Shown piece by piece: positions 7,400 to 15,668 of a stretch of DNA of 40,066 nucleotides (position 1 is the first letter of the stretch; the number at the start of each line of letters is the position of its first letter). The DNA lies in contig JAJXZI010000061.1 of assembly GCA_021780115.1 (NCBI GenBank), positions 1 through 40,066 of the forward strand. Direction: 5' to 3'. The DNA comes from a bacterium. GTDB lineage: Bacteria > Verrucomicrobiota > Verrucomicrobiia > Limisphaerales > JAJXZI01. A model generated the notes under the pieces. That model was not told the DNA's origin. It did no database searches and was given only the letters and a program-made list of their open reading frames with translations. Both the position numbers and the translations under genes were made by a program.

Positions 7400-8035
7400 T
7401 CAGCGGCCGAGGAAGCGCATCACGGCCTCGGCCCGGGAGCGGGCGTGGAGCTTCTGGAAGATGTGTTGGAAATGGTTCTGCACGGTCGCGACCGAGAGGT
7501 CCAGCCGGTCGGCGATTTCCTTGGAGCGCAAGCCCGTGGCGGCCAAGCGCAGGACTTCCGCCTCGCGGGCGGTCAGGGCAGCCGCGGCTTCGGCGGAGGC
7601 GGCCGGCTCGTGAAAGGATTGGACGACCCGCCGGGCCACGGAGGCGGACATCGGCGAGCCGCCTTGGCAGACCTCGCGGAGCGCGGCCAGCAACTCCGCG
7701 GGAGGGGTGCGTTTGAGTAGGTAACCGCTGGCGCCGGCCTTGAGCGAGGCAAAGATGCGCTCGCTGTCCTCGTACACCGTGAGCAATACAAAGTGCGTGC
7801 GCGGCAACAGGCCCTTGAGTTGGCGCACGCAGTCGATGCCGGAAGCCCGCGGCAGGATGATGTCCACCAACGCGGCGTCGGGCTGGGCGGCGGGCATTCG
7901 AGCCAGGGCGTGCTCGGCGTTGGCGTGGAGGCTGGCGCAGGCAAAACCCGGCGTGCCGCCGATGAGGGTGGCTAGGCTCTGACGCAGGCCAGCGTCGTCT
8001 TCCACGACGGAGATTCGGAGGGGGGAGTTATTCAT
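7400..8035 (-). CDS. LuxR/NarL-family response regulator
   Basis: 211 residues: a receiver domain (about 5-125) and a LuxR-type DNA-binding domain (about 147-211). Receiver landmarks are E12-D13-D14, phosphoacceptor D58 ('AALVDIILP'), T86 and K108 ('YLLKRTPP'). The C-terminus has the typical '[15 protein letters not shown]' start, '[20 protein letters not shown]' helix-turn-helix and '[14 protein letters not shown]' dimer helix. Phosphorylation should promote dimerisation and promoter binding. The cognate kinase is almost certainly the histidine kinase encoded upstream on the same strand (8182-9504), which has the HisKA_3 type that pairs with NarL-family regulators. The 146-base gap between the two genes holds a palindromic element. 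Target genes are unknown. Confidence 0.93.
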   Translation of the reverse strand: MNNSPLRISVVEDDAGLRQSLATLIGGTPGFACASLHANAEHALARMPAAQPDAALVDIILPRASGIDCVRQLKGLLPRTHFVLLTVYEDSERIFASLKAGASGYLLKRTPPAELLAALREVCQGGSPMSASVARRVVQSFHEPAASAEAAAALTAREAEVLRLAATGLRSKEIADRLDLSVATVQNHFQHIFQKLHARSRAEAVMRFLGR

Positions 8036-8040
8036 TCTAA

Positions 8041-8146
8041 GCCTATCCGGTGGGCTGTCGTTTGTGTGCTGCGGGTCGCAGACCTGCGCTCCGGAGCGCG
8101 ACTCTGTGAGTCGCAGCGGTCCCAGTGGGCAAAGAACCGGATAGGC
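8041..8146. repeat. Palindromic element with 11-bp terminal repeats and a three-arm cloverleaf core
   Basis: GCCTATCCGGT (8041-8051) is the exact reverse complement of ACCGGATAGGC (8136-8146). Inside, GCTGCG (8068-8073) pairs with CGCAGC (8112-8117) and encloses three consecutive hairpins: GGTC/GACC (8074-8084), the 14-base perfect palindrome GCGCTCCGGAGCGC (8086-8099) and ACTC/GAGT (8101-8111). The result is a cloverleaf-like fold with almost no unpaired bases. It lies wholly between the kinase and regulator genes. The architecture suggests a small non-autonomous repeat (REP/MITE-like). No second copy is visible in this window. Confidence 0.75.
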
Positions 8147-8181
8147 ATCGTTCCTCCGTTGGTGTTGGTCATGATTCCGCT

Positions 8182-9504
8182 TTAACGGCGATCCGCGCCC
8201 GGAGGCCGCAGTGGGACGGCCAACTCGACCTCGGTGCCCCGCCCCGAGACGCTGCGAATGGCGGCCCAGCCGCCGAGGGATTCCAAGCGCTGGCGCAGGT
8301 AGCGCAGGCCGTTGCGGTTGGCGTGGGACTGGTTCGGGTCGAAGCCGCAGCCGTCATCGGTGAGTTTCAGCCGGAGGTGATCGTTTTCCAGCCAGAGCTT
8401 CACCCGCACCGTGGTGGCGTGGGCGTGCTTGACCACGTTGGTCAGGGATTCCTTCAGGGCCATGAGGAGGTTGTGGCGCACTTCGGCCCGCAGTGGAAGG
8501 TCCGGCAGGCTGGGCGGCAAATCCAGGCGCAGCGCCACGGGGGTACGGGCCAGGAATTCCTGCGCGTAGCTGACCACGTAACCGGCGAACGGTTCGAGTC
8601 GATCGTTGGCGGGCGTGACGGCCCAGACGATTTCGTCAAGGCTGCGGGCGAGGTCGCGCACCAGGCCGCTGGCCTGGGTCAACGCGCCGGCGACCGAGGT
8701 TGGCGGCACGTCGCCGCAGACGAGGCCCAGTTGCGTGAGCCGCGCGCCCAGTTCGTCGTGCAGGTCCTTGGCGATGCGGGCGCGTTCGTGTTGGAGGGCG
8801 TTTTCGCGTTCGAGCCGCAGGATGCGGCGTTGGAGGCGGAGACGGTACGTCAGAACGGCGGCCGCGGCCAGGGCGAGTGCGACGGCGCACAGGCCGTAGA
8901 ACGACCAGGTTTGGTAGAAAAAGGGCGTCCCACAAAGCGCCAGGTTGGCGCCGGTCGCGTTCCAGACGCCGTGGCGGGTGCAGGCGGTGACGTGGAAGGC
9001 GTAATGGCCGGGCGGGAGGTCTTGGGAGGAAACGAACCGCTGCACGCCCAACTCGCTCCACTGCCTGTCCCGGCCCAGCAACCGGTATTGGAAACGGACG
9101 CGCTCGGATGGAACCAGCGGGGTGGCGATAGAGCGCAGTCGCAGCGAGTCGCCGCGTCCGGCGGGCAGGCGCAACTGGGAATCGGTCCGAGTGACTTTGT
9201 GGGTTGGCCGACTCGAGCAGGGCCAGTTCCTTACCGGTCCCTCGGGCCCCAGCGCCATCAACCGGAGCAAGGCGCTGCGCGTGCCGACCCACAGAGAGCC
9301 GTCGCGGGTCTGGAGCAGACATTGGATTTTAGCTGCCGGCAGTCCGTCGGCCGAGGTCCACTGGTGGAAGAGGCCGGTGGCGAAGGCATTGGTTGACGCC
9401 ACCCACCGGTCCTGGGCCGGGAGCGGCGCTGAAAACAAGACCCAGGCCACGGCCGCCCAAAGGGCCGTCGCGACCGGCGGATGGGTTGCGATGCGTCGGG
9501 TCAC
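8182..9504 (-). CDS. NarX-type sensor histidine kinase with remnant propeller and Y_Y_Y domain
   Basis: 440 residues with a GTG start; no other plausible start precedes the signal-like segment (about 11-31, ending 'PLPAQD'). Residues 45-85 are a single ligand-sensing propeller blade ('[19 protein letters not shown]', 'DGSLWVGT'). Residues about 115-192 are a Y_Y_Y-like extracellular beta domain ('[17 protein letters not shown]', '[10 protein letters not shown]'). A membrane helix spans about 200-220, followed by HisKA_3 with phospho-His H249 ('[13 protein letters not shown]') and HATPase_c with N356 ('LTNVVKHA'), 'DDGCGF' (383-388) and '[14 protein letters not shown]'. Relatives usually carry a dozen or more blades, so the sensor region looks collapsed. 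It signals to the downstream LuxR-type regulator. The ligand is unknown. Confidence 0.88.
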   Translation of the reverse strand: MTRRIATHPPVATALWAAVAWVLFSAPLPAQDRWVASTNAFATGLFHQWTSADGLPAAKIQCLLQTRDGSLWVGTRSALLRLMALGPEGPVRNWPCSSRPTHKVTRTDSQLRLPAGRGDSLRLRSIATPLVPSERVRFQYRLLGRDRQWSELGVQRFVSSQDLPPGHYAFHVTACTRHGVWNATGANLALCGTPFFYQTWSFYGLCAVALALAAAAVLTYRLRLQRRILRLERENALQHERARIAKDLHDELGARLTQLGLVCGDVPPTSVAGALTQASGLVRDLARSLDEIVWAVTPANDRLEPFAGYVVSYAQEFLARTPVALRLDLPPSLPDLPLRAEVRHNLLMALKESLTNVVKHAHATTVRVKLWLENDHLRLKLTDDGCGFDPNQSHANRNGLRYLRQRLESLGGWAAIRSVSGRGTEVELAVPLRPPGADRR

Positions 9505-9638
9505 GGGAAACCCGCGTTACCCGTACGCGAAGTGGCGCCGGAACGCAAATGGCCGCAAGCCTGACGAGCGGTGGCGCGCCCGGAGGCTGAGCAGCGCGTG
9601 ACGGGGAGAGACGGCGACCGCCCCGCCCTGCCGCCGGA

Positions 9639-9758
9639 TCAGTCGTTGGGCACCCAGCCCTTGCCGGGGATGAATTCGCGGCTGCCGGAATGGGTTTTGC
9701 ATCCGCTGGCCACCACCAGCGCCGAGACGAGCACCAGAAGCAGGACAATCTTCGCCAT
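9639..9758 (-). CDS. 39-residue predicted lipoprotein
   Basis: A very short gene reading MAKIVLLLVLVSALVVASGC, then a 19-residue mature tail ending 'GKGWVPND'. The N-terminus is a textbook signal peptide with lipobox A-S-G-C, the cysteine being residue 20. Start ATG is at 9756-9758 and stop TGA at 9639-9641. The mature part is hydrophilic and would be a lipid-anchored peptide, similar in size to entericidin-like or other tiny envelope lipoproteins; no closer family is claimed. It lies 134 bases upstream of the kinase start and runs in the same direction. It is divergent from yqgE, with 62 bases between the starts. No strong ribosome-binding site is visible, which lowers confidence. Confidence 0.6.
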   Translation of the reverse strand: MAKIVLLLVLVSALVVASGCKTHSGSREFIPGKGWVPND

Positions 9759-9820
9759 GCGCGGAATGTAATCCCGATTGTCAGCCGGGCAAGTCTGGGG
9801 CAAGTTGCCGCGGCAGCGCG

Positions 9821-10384
9821 ATGCCCGAGAAATTGAAATACCTCAAAGGCCACTTCCTGCTGGACAGCGGGCAGTTGACCGGCTCGTTCTTCGCACGCAC
9901 CGCCGTGCTGCTCTGCCAGCACGACGCCGAGGGCGCGTTCGGCCTGGTCCTCAACCGCGCCACGGACAAGAAGGTCGGCGACGTGCTGGTGGCCGACCTG
10001 CCCGACGTCCTCAAGGACGCGCCCCTCTTCGTCGGCGGACCGGTCCAGCCCGCCGCGCTGAGTTTCCTCCATTCCGACGCGTTCATCCCCGACGCCAATG
10101 TCCTGCCCAACCTCAGCCTGGGCCACTCGCTGGATGAGTTGGTGGACTTTGGCGAGTCCTTCTCGGCGACGCGCAAGCTCCGCATCTTCGCCGGCTATTC
10201 GGGCTGGGGCCCCGGCCAACTGGAAGGCGAACTGAAGCGCAAGGCCTGGCTCGTCTATCCCGCGTCGCTCGAACTGGTTTTTGACACGCCGCCGGAGCAG
10301 CTCTGGCAGGCGATCCTCCGCCGCAAGGGCGGTTGGCGGAACAAGCTGCTCGCGCAGTTGCCGGAGGATCCGTCGTTGAATTGA
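9821..10384 (+). CDS. YqgE/AlgH family protein (UPF0301)
   Basis: 187 residues, the usual family length. Recognisable blocks are the opening 'YLKGHFLLDSGQLTGSFFAR', 'AVLLCQHDAEGAFGLVLNR' (the family's V-x-L-[IL]-x-x-H-x-x-x-G-A-x-G-L-[VI]-[IL]-N-R), 'LFVGGPVQPAALSFLHS' and the C-terminal 'IFAGYSGWGPGQLEGEL', the most conserved motif. The family is widespread in Gram-negative bacteria. Despite the AlgH name its molecular function is not firmly established. The start chosen puts the first beta-strand at residue 5. It is followed 188 bases later by crcB on the same strand, without evidence of a joint transcript. Confidence 0.92.
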   Translation: MPEKLKYLKGHFLLDSGQLTGSFFARTAVLLCQHDAEGAFGLVLNRATDKKVGDVLVADLPDVLKDAPLFVGGPVQPAALSFLHSDAFIPDANVLPNLSLGHSLDELVDFGESFSATRKLRIFAGYSGWGPGQLEGELKRKAWLVYPASLELVFDTPPEQLWQAILRRKGGWRNKLLAQLPEDPSLN

Positions 10385-10572
10385 GGAAGGTGACGAATGG
10401 CCAGTGACACGTTGCCAGGACGGGCCGTTGCCGGAGGACCGATTATGCGGCGGCAACCCGCTGCAAGCCGAAGGCCGGGGCCCGCGAGAAGCGCCGCGGC
10501 AAAACGTGAAACAACTGTTACCCGATTTGCCGAAGGCCTTCCGGAAATCGGATTTCAGGCTTAAGAGCCATC

Positions 10573-11004
10573 ATGTCCCCCGCCAACTCGGATCTCGTCG
10601 CCCGTCTTCTGAGCTACCTGTGGGTCGCCCTGGGCGGCGCGCTGGGCAGCGTGGCGCGCTTCTGGTTTTCCGGCGTCGTGGCGCGGCGCTTCGGCGAGAC
10701 CTTTCCCTGGGGCACGCTCCTCGTCAACGTGAGCGGCTGCTTCGTCATCGGCTTCTTCGCGACGGCGACGGCGCCCGACGGCCGTTGGCTGGCGCCGGCG
10801 AGTTTGCGCACGTTTTTCATGGTCGGCATTTGCGGCGGCTACACGACGTTTTCCTCCTTCAGCCTGCAAACGCTCACCCTCGCGGACGACGGCGAGTGGC
10901 TGCTGGCGGGCGCGAATGTCGCCGGCTCGGTGGTGCTGTGCCTGGTGGCGGTCTGGCTCGGACACCTGCTGGCGCTGGCGCTCGGTTCCACGAAAGGCGG
11001 ATGA
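10573..11004 (+). CDS. crcB: Fluoride ion channel CrcB/FluC
   Basis: 143 residues with four membrane helices. Family motifs are 'GGALGSVARFW' (21-31), 'WGTLLVNVSGCFVIG' (46-60, with N52) and 'CGGYTTFSSFS' (87-97), which supplies the Phe residues of the fluoride path. The protein is a dual-topology dimeric channel that lets toxic fluoride leave the cell. The start ATG at 10573 gives a short N-terminal tail before the first helix. The stop (11002-11004) lies one base before the ATG of the next gene, a DUF190 protein, a very common pairing. I looked for a crcB (fluoride) riboswitch in 10385-10572 and found no convincing match to its conserved core. Confidence 0.95.
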   Translation: MSPANSDLVARLLSYLWVALGGALGSVARFWFSGVVARRFGETFPWGTLLVNVSGCFVIGFFATATAPDGRWLAPASLRTFFMVGICGGYTTFSSFSLQTLTLADDGEWLLAGANVAGSVVLCLVAVWLGHLLALALGSTKGG

Positions 11005-11005
11005 T

Positions 11006-11350
11006 ATGCAACTCCCCCACGAAGCCACCCTCCTGCGCATCTTCATCGGCGAAAGCGACCGCTGGGAGCACCGGCCGCTTTACGAAGCCATCGTGCTCCA
11101 GGCGCGGGCGGCGCACCTGGCCGGCGCGACGGTGCTGCGCGGGCCGATGGGCTTCGGCAAGTCCAGCCGCCTGCACACCGCCAAAATCCTGCGGCTCTCG
11201 ATGGACCTGCCCATCGTCATCGAGATCGTGGACAGCGAGGCGAACATCCAGGCCTTCCTGCCCGTGCTCGACCCGATGATCGGCGGCGGCTTGGTAACGC
11301 TGGAACCGGTGAAGGTGATCGAGTACCGCGGCAACGCGCCGGCGCCGTAG
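11006..11350 (+). CDS. DUF190 (PII-like) protein
   Basis: 114 residues from the ATG at 11006, one base after the crcB stop. The frame is open further upstream but that part lies inside crcB. Landmarks are 'LLRIFIGESDRW', 'LYEAIVLQARAAHLAGATVL', 'RGPMGFGKSS' and 'SMDLPIVIEIVD', the standard DUF190 pattern; the fold is ferredoxin-like and related to PII signalling proteins. DUF190 genes very often accompany crcB, so a regulatory or accessory role in fluoride handling is a fair inference, though the mechanism is not established. Overlapping transcription with crcB is expected. It is convergent with the MFS transporter gene, with 37 bases between stops. Confidence 0.92.
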   Translation: MQLPHEATLLRIFIGESDRWEHRPLYEAIVLQARAAHLAGATVLRGPMGFGKSSRLHTAKILRLSMDLPIVIEIVDSEANIQAFLPVLDPMIGGGLVTLEPVKVIEYRGNAPAP

Positions 11351-11387
11351 CCACCTCCGGTTGCGCCGTTCCCCAAAAGCATCACGG

Positions 11388-12764
11388 TCAACCGCGCTTC
11401 GCCTCCGCCGGCTCCAGCGGCGTGACCGGGTCCAGTCCCAGCCAGCAGAACGTGCCGAGGAAATAAACGCCGGCAGCGACATAAAGGGCCAGGTTCCAGT
11501 TGTGATGCGACCAGAGCAGGATGTAGCCAATGACGATGGACGCCAGGCCGCCCCCGAAGTTGCCCATCATGTTCATGCTGCCGGAAAGCGTGCCGGCGAA
11601 CTTCCCGCCCACGTCCATGCACGCGCCCCAACTCGGCGGCATCACCAGGTCATTGCAGAAACTGGCCAGCCCCATCACGAGCATCGCCAGCAGCGGATCG
11701 GGGATCGTCACCGACAACGCCAGGCAGGAGGCCGCGCCCAGAAATCCGCACCCCGCCAGCCAACGCCGGCCCGCCACGACGCTGCCGGCCCGGCGGTTCA
11801 CCCACGCGGACACGGAGCCGCAGAACAGGGAGCCCAGACCGCCGAAGAACAGCGGCACGCCGGCCAGGACGGCCTTCACCCATTGCGGATTCTGCGCCAG
11901 CCACGGCCACGGGCGGAGCAGCGGGTGCTGCGCCAGGTCCAGGCCCCGCGCCTCGTGGAGATAGGTCGGGAGCCAGGTGATGTAGAACACGGCGCCGAAA
12001 TTCAGGCAGAAATACTGCGCCCAAAGCAGCCAGATCGTCGGCGCGGAGAAGAACCGCCGCCAGGGCACCTTCCCGTGGCCGAGCGTGACGTCCTCGGCGC
12101 GGGGCAGCAGGGCCAGTTCCGCCGCGTTCATGCTCGTTCGCTCGCGTGGATTGTCCCGGTACCAGAGGAAGAACAGCACCGCCCAAACCACGCCCAGGAG
12201 GCCGAACAGTTCGAACGCCCACCGCCAGGAAACATGCGCCAAGATGAGCATGACCAGCAGTGGCGTGAAGGCCCCGCCCCAGCGCGCGCTCAACCACATG
12301 AAGCCCTGGGCCCGCACGCGTTCCGCCGGCGGCAGCCAGGTCGTGAAGGCCTTGGTCAAGTTGGGGAAACAGCCCGCCTCGCCCGCGCCGAACAAGGTCT
12401 GCGTCACCAGCAGCGAGATCCAATTGAAGACCCAGCCCGTGGCGGCCGTGAAACAGGACCACCAGATCACGACCCGCATCAACACCCGGCGGGCGCCCGT
12501 GCGGTCGCCCCACCACCCGCTGGGAATCTCGAACAGGGCGTAGGCAAAGAAGAACACCGAGAAGGCCCAGCCCATCTGGTCCTCCGTCAACCCCAGCTCC
12601 CGGCGCATCGCGGGGGCCGCCTGCGAAATGCAGACCCGGTCGATGTAAGTGATGACCGCCAGCGTGACGGCGAACACGATGACCCAGTACCGGACGCGCG
12701 TGGGCGCAGGAGCGGAGGCAAGGGGCGTTTGCCGCTGCGCTCCGGAGTTCACCGGGACATTCAT
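11388..12764 (-). CDS. MFS transporter, anion:cation symporter (ACS)-like
   Basis: 458 residues with about twelve predicted membrane helices. The first helix region ('RYWVIVFAVTLAVITYIDRV') and the following 'LGLTEDQMGWAFSVFFFAYA', 'FEIPSGWWGDRTGARRVLM' (the MFS loop 2-3 motif G-x-x-x-D-R-x-G-x-R-R) and 'GAGEAGCFPNLTKAFTTWLP' are typical of the ACS family, which imports organic acids such as hexuronates, glucarate or tartrate with protons. A Trp/Pro-rich loop between helices 7 and 8 ('PLLRPWPWLAQNPQW') is longer than in most members. The substrate cannot be told from sequence. It lies 123 bases downstream of leuB on the same strand, with a hairpin between them, so co-transcription is uncertain. 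Confidence 0.88.
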   Translation of the reverse strand: MNVPVNSGAQRQTPLASAPAPTRVRYWVIVFAVTLAVITYIDRVCISQAAPAMRRELGLTEDQMGWAFSVFFFAYALFEIPSGWWGDRTGARRVLMRVVIWWSCFTAATGWVFNWISLLVTQTLFGAGEAGCFPNLTKAFTTWLPPAERVRAQGFMWLSARWGGAFTPLLVMLILAHVSWRWAFELFGLLGVVWAVLFFLWYRDNPRERTSMNAAELALLPRAEDVTLGHGKVPWRRFFSAPTIWLLWAQYFCLNFGAVFYITWLPTYLHEARGLDLAQHPLLRPWPWLAQNPQWVKAVLAGVPLFFGGLGSLFCGSVSAWVNRRAGSVVAGRRWLAGCGFLGAASCLALSVTIPDPLLAMLVMGLASFCNDLVMPPSWGACMDVGGKFAGTLSGSMNMMGNFGGGLASIVIGYILLWSHHNWNLALYVAAGVYFLGTFCWLGLDPVTPLEPAEAKRG

Positions 12765-12820
12765 GTCGGCGCAGTATTCTGTCTCCGGTTCGGAATGGCG
12801 AGCCGCGGTTTGCGGGAGGG

Positions 12821-12847
12821 CCGGGATTCATCCGGCGGGAATCCCGG
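12821..12847 (-). terminator. Hairpin downstream of leuB, possible terminator
   Basis: CCGGGATT (12821-12828) pairs exactly with AATCCCGG (12840-12847): an eight-base-pair stem with an eleven-base loop, about 40 bases past the leuB stop. No T-run follows on the minus strand, so it is not a classic intrinsic terminator. It could be a Rho-assisted site or simply a repeat. Confidence 0.3.
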
Positions 12848-12887
12848 CGGCGGATGCCCGGTCCAAGTTGGCGCCAACCGGAAATTT

Positions 12888-14024
12888 CTAAACGAAGGAG
12901 GCGATCGCGTTCCCCATCTCGCGCGTGCCGACCCGGCGGACGCCCGGCTCGTTCGGAGCGAAAATGTCGCCGGTGCGATGGCCCGCCGCGATGGCCTTGC
13001 CCACCGCTTGGACGATGGCGTGGTGGGCGTCGGGCCGGTTGCAACTGTAGAGCAGCAGGAGCGCCGCGGAGAGGATTTGCGCAATCGGGTTCGCCAGGTT
13101 CTTGCCGGCAATATCGGGTGCGGTGCCGCCGGCCGGTTCGTAGAAGCCGAACGTGCGCCCGCCGGCGGACGCGCCCAGGCTGGCGCTGGGCAGCAGACCG
13201 AGCGACCCCGCCAGCGCCGCCGCCTCGTCGCTCAAGATGTCGCCAAACAGGTTCTCGCAGAGCAGCACGTCGAACTGCGTCGGCCGGAGCATCAGTTGCA
13301 TCGCGGCGTTGTCCACGAACATGTGTTCCAGCGTCACGTCCGGATATTGCTGGCCGACCCGCGTCACGACTTCGCGCCAGAGGACGCCGTTCTCCAGCAC
13401 GTTCGCCTTGTCGATGCTGGTGACTTTGCCGCGCGGCCGGCCGCCGGACTGGGCGCGCTTCCCGGCGGCGCGAAAGGCGACGTGGGCGATGCGCTCGATC
13501 TCGGCCGTGGTATAGACCATCGTGTCAATTGCGCGCCGCTGCCCGTGGCCCAGGTCCTCGGTCCGCTTGGGTTGGCCGAAGTACATCCCGCCGGTCAGCT
13601 CGCGCACGACCAGAATGTCGATGCCCTGGCCCTGACGCTCCTTGGCCAGCGGGCAGGCGTGGGCCAGTTCCTTCCACAGGAGCACGGGGCGCAAGTTGGC
13701 GAACAGCCCGAATTCCTTGCGGAGGCGGAGCAGGGCCGCCCGCTCCGGCCGCTCTTCCTTCGGGATGGTCGGATCCCGATCCGGCAGGCCCACCGAACCG
13801 AACAGGATGGCGTCCGAGGCCCGGCAAAGCGCCAGGGTGGCGTCGGGCAGCGCCCGGCCCGCGGCGTCGATGCCGGCCCAGCCCACGGGCGCCTCCGTGA
13901 GGTCGAGCGCGAAGCCGAATTTCCTCTCCGCTGCGCGCAAGACCTTGACGGCCTCGCGCATCACCTCCGGCCCGATGCCGTCGCCGGCCAGCGCCGCGAT
14001 CTTGAAAGTTTCCGCAGTCATCAA
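12888..14024 (-). CDS. leuB: 3-isopropylmalate dehydrogenase
   Basis: 378 residues. The enzyme oxidises and decarboxylates (2R,3S)-3-isopropylmalate with NAD+ in leucine biosynthesis. Family landmarks are 'IAALAGDGIGPEVM', 'ILFGSVGLPD' (the family's A-V-G-G-P block), 'LLRLRKEFGLFANLRPV' (substrate arginines), 'VVRELTGGMYFGQPK', 'VTSIDKANVLENGVLWREVV' (catalytic Lys), 'FDVLLCENLFGDILSDEAA' (metal-binding Asp residues) and 'PAGGTAPDIAGKNLANPIA'. It is about 15-20 residues longer than typical, with a small basic insert near 'AGKRAQSGGRPRGK'. Two ATG codons open the gene; the second (14021) is equally possible. No other leu-pathway gene lies beside it, though leuS follows within 4 kb. Confidence 0.96.
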   Translation of the reverse strand: MMTAETFKIAALAGDGIGPEVMREAVKVLRAAERKFGFALDLTEAPVGWAGIDAAGRALPDATLALCRASDAILFGSVGLPDRDPTIPKEERPERAALLRLRKEFGLFANLRPVLLWKELAHACPLAKERQGQGIDILVVRELTGGMYFGQPKRTEDLGHGQRRAIDTMVYTTAEIERIAHVAFRAAGKRAQSGGRPRGKVTSIDKANVLENGVLWREVVTRVGQQYPDVTLEHMFVDNAAMQLMLRPTQFDVLLCENLFGDILSDEAAALAGSLGLLPSASLGASAGGRTFGFYEPAGGTAPDIAGKNLANPIAQILSAALLLLYSCNRPDAHHAIVQAVGKAIAAGHRTGDIFAPNEPGVRRVGTREMGNAIASFV

Positions 14025-14123
14025 GGCGGGCAGGCTAGGAAAAGGGCCCGCCGGCGTGAAGAAAAAAGCCCGCGGCGGCGCGCCCGTCCTGGAATCCGAA
14101 GGCAGGTTTGGATCCTGGTCGGG

Positions 14124-15668
14124 TTACGTCGGATTCCCGGCGTCGGCCTTCCCCAGCCGGCTGTGGCGCGAACCGTAGGGAAAGTAGATCAGCAGCCCGA
14201 TCCCGAGCCAGAGGACGAAACGGATCCAGGTCACCCGCGGCAGTTCCGCCATCAGCCCGCCGCAGGTGAGGATCGCCGCCAGCGGCACCCACGGCACCAG
14301 CGGCGTGCGGAACGGCCGGGGACGGTCCGGCTCCAGACGCCGCAGCACCACGATCCCCGCCGCCACCAGCACGAAGGCGAACAGCGTGCCGATGTTGCAG
14401 AGTTCGACCACCTCGTTGATGTTCGTCACGCCTGCGAACCCCGCCACCAGCACGCCGGTCAGGATCGTCGTCACGTATGGCGTGCGGTGCCGCGGATGCA
14501 CCCTGGCCGCCCACGCCGGGAGCAGGCCGTCGCGCGCCATTGAGAAGAAAATGCGGGGCTGGCCGAGCTGAAAGACGAACAGCACGGACGTGGTCGCCAC
14601 CAGCGCGCCGATCGAGACGACGCGCGTGGCCCAGTTCAGACCCAGCTCCGAGAAGGCCGTGGCCAGCGGCTCGGCGGTGTCGAGCCGGTCCCAGCGCGTC
14701 ATCCCCGTCAGGACCGCGGCGACCGCGATGTAGATCACCGTGCAAACGGCGAGGCTGGCCAGGATGCCGATGGGCACGTCGCGCTGGGGCCGGCGCGTTT
14801 CTTCGGCGGCGGTGGAGACGGCGTCGAAGCCGATGTAGGCGAAGAAGATGATGGCCGCCGCGCTGGTGATGCCGGCCCAGCCGTGCGGCGCGAAGGGCGA
14901 CCAATGCTCCGGTTTCACGTAACACGCGCCCACGGCCAGGAAGAAACCCAGGATGACCAGCTTTACGAGGACCATCGTTGAGTTAAACCAGGCGCTTTCG
15001 CGGATGCCTTGCACCAGCACCCAGGTCAGCACCATCACGATGCCGAACGCCGGCAGGTTGAAGACCAGCGGCACGCCGGCCACGCGGGGCGCGTCCGCCA
15101 GCGCCTGGGCCGCGGCGCGCAGCGTGGCGTCGAGCGTGGCGAGGTCAGTGCCGGCGGCGTGCGCCGCGGCGACCTGCCGGGCCGCTTGCAACGCGGAGCG
15201 CAAATCCACGCCGAGCCACAGCGGCCAGTGCAGGCCCAGGCCGCGCAGCAACTCCTGGAAATAGCCCGACCAGGAGATGGCCACCGCCACGTTGCCGACG
15301 GCGTATTCGAGAATGAGGTCCCAGCCGATGATCCACGCGATCAGCTCGCCGAGCGTCGCGTACGAGTAGGTGTAGGCCGAGCCGGACACGGGCACCATCG
15401 ACGCGAACTCCGCGTAGCACAGCCCCGCGAAGGCGCACGCCACCGCCGAGAGCACGAAGGAGAGGATGATGGCCGGACCGGCGCCCGGGTGGCCCGCGCC
15501 GCCCGCCGCCGCCGCGCCGATGGTGGAAAAAATGCCGGCCCCCACCACGGCGCCCACGCCGAACAGGGTCAATTGCACCGGTCCCAGGGCGCGCTTGAGT
15601 TGGCGCTCTGGCTCAACGCAGTCGCGGGCCATCTGGTCGAGCGATTTGCGGCGGAAGAACCGGTTCAT
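14124..15668 (-). CDS. APC-superfamily amino-acid permease, CAT-like
   Basis: 514 residues from the ATG at 15666-15668. The frame is open 22 codons further, but those residues are not family-like. The start 'MNRFFRRKSLDQ...ERQLKRALGPVQLTLFGVGAVVGAGIFSTIG' is the classic opening of YfnA/CAT-type cationic amino-acid transporters, including the unwound-helix motif G-A-x-[VI]-G-x-G-I-F. About twelve membrane helices follow. 'AIIFFAYIGFDAVSTAAEET' (helix 6 signature) and 'RIFFSMARDGLLPAWAARVHP' are strongly conserved. A 60-residue Ala-rich stretch between helices 4 and 5 ('ALQAARQVAAAHAAG...ALADAP') looks like a lineage insert. Substrate is probably an amino acid, not specified by sequence. It is divergent from the DNRLRE protein gene. 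Confidence 0.92.
   Translation of the reverse strand: MNRFFRRKSLDQMARDCVEPERQLKRALGPVQLTLFGVGAVVGAGIFSTIGAAAAGGAGHPGAGPAIILSFVLSAVACAFAGLCYAEFASMVPVSGSAYTYSYATLGELIAWIIGWDLILEYAVGNVAVAISWSGYFQELLRGLGLHWPLWLGVDLRSALQAARQVAAAHAAGTDLATLDATLRAAAQALADAPRVAGVPLVFNLPAFGIVMVLTWVLVQGIRESAWFNSTMVLVKLVILGFFLAVGACYVKPEHWSPFAPHGWAGITSAAAIIFFAYIGFDAVSTAAEETRRPQRDVPIGILASLAVCTVIYIAVAAVLTGMTRWDRLDTAEPLATAFSELGLNWATRVVSIGALVATTSVLFVFQLGQPRIFFSMARDGLLPAWAARVHPRHRTPYVTTILTGVLVAGFAGVTNINEVVELCNIGTLFAFVLVAAGIVVLRRLEPDRPRPFRTPLVPWVPLAAILTCGGLMAELPRVTWIRFVLWLGIGLLIYFPYGSRHSRLGKADAGNPT

Noticed and set aside
10385..10572. Fluoride (crcB) riboswitch upstream of crcB
   Set aside because: The conserved core pattern of the motif is not found; only general GC-rich stems are present.
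11361..14543. Very long plus-strand open frame (over 1000 codons)
   Set aside because: It lies antisense to the MFS transporter and leuB. Its translation is Arg/Gln/His/Pro-rich without domain character; it is a shadow caused by GC-rich codon bias.
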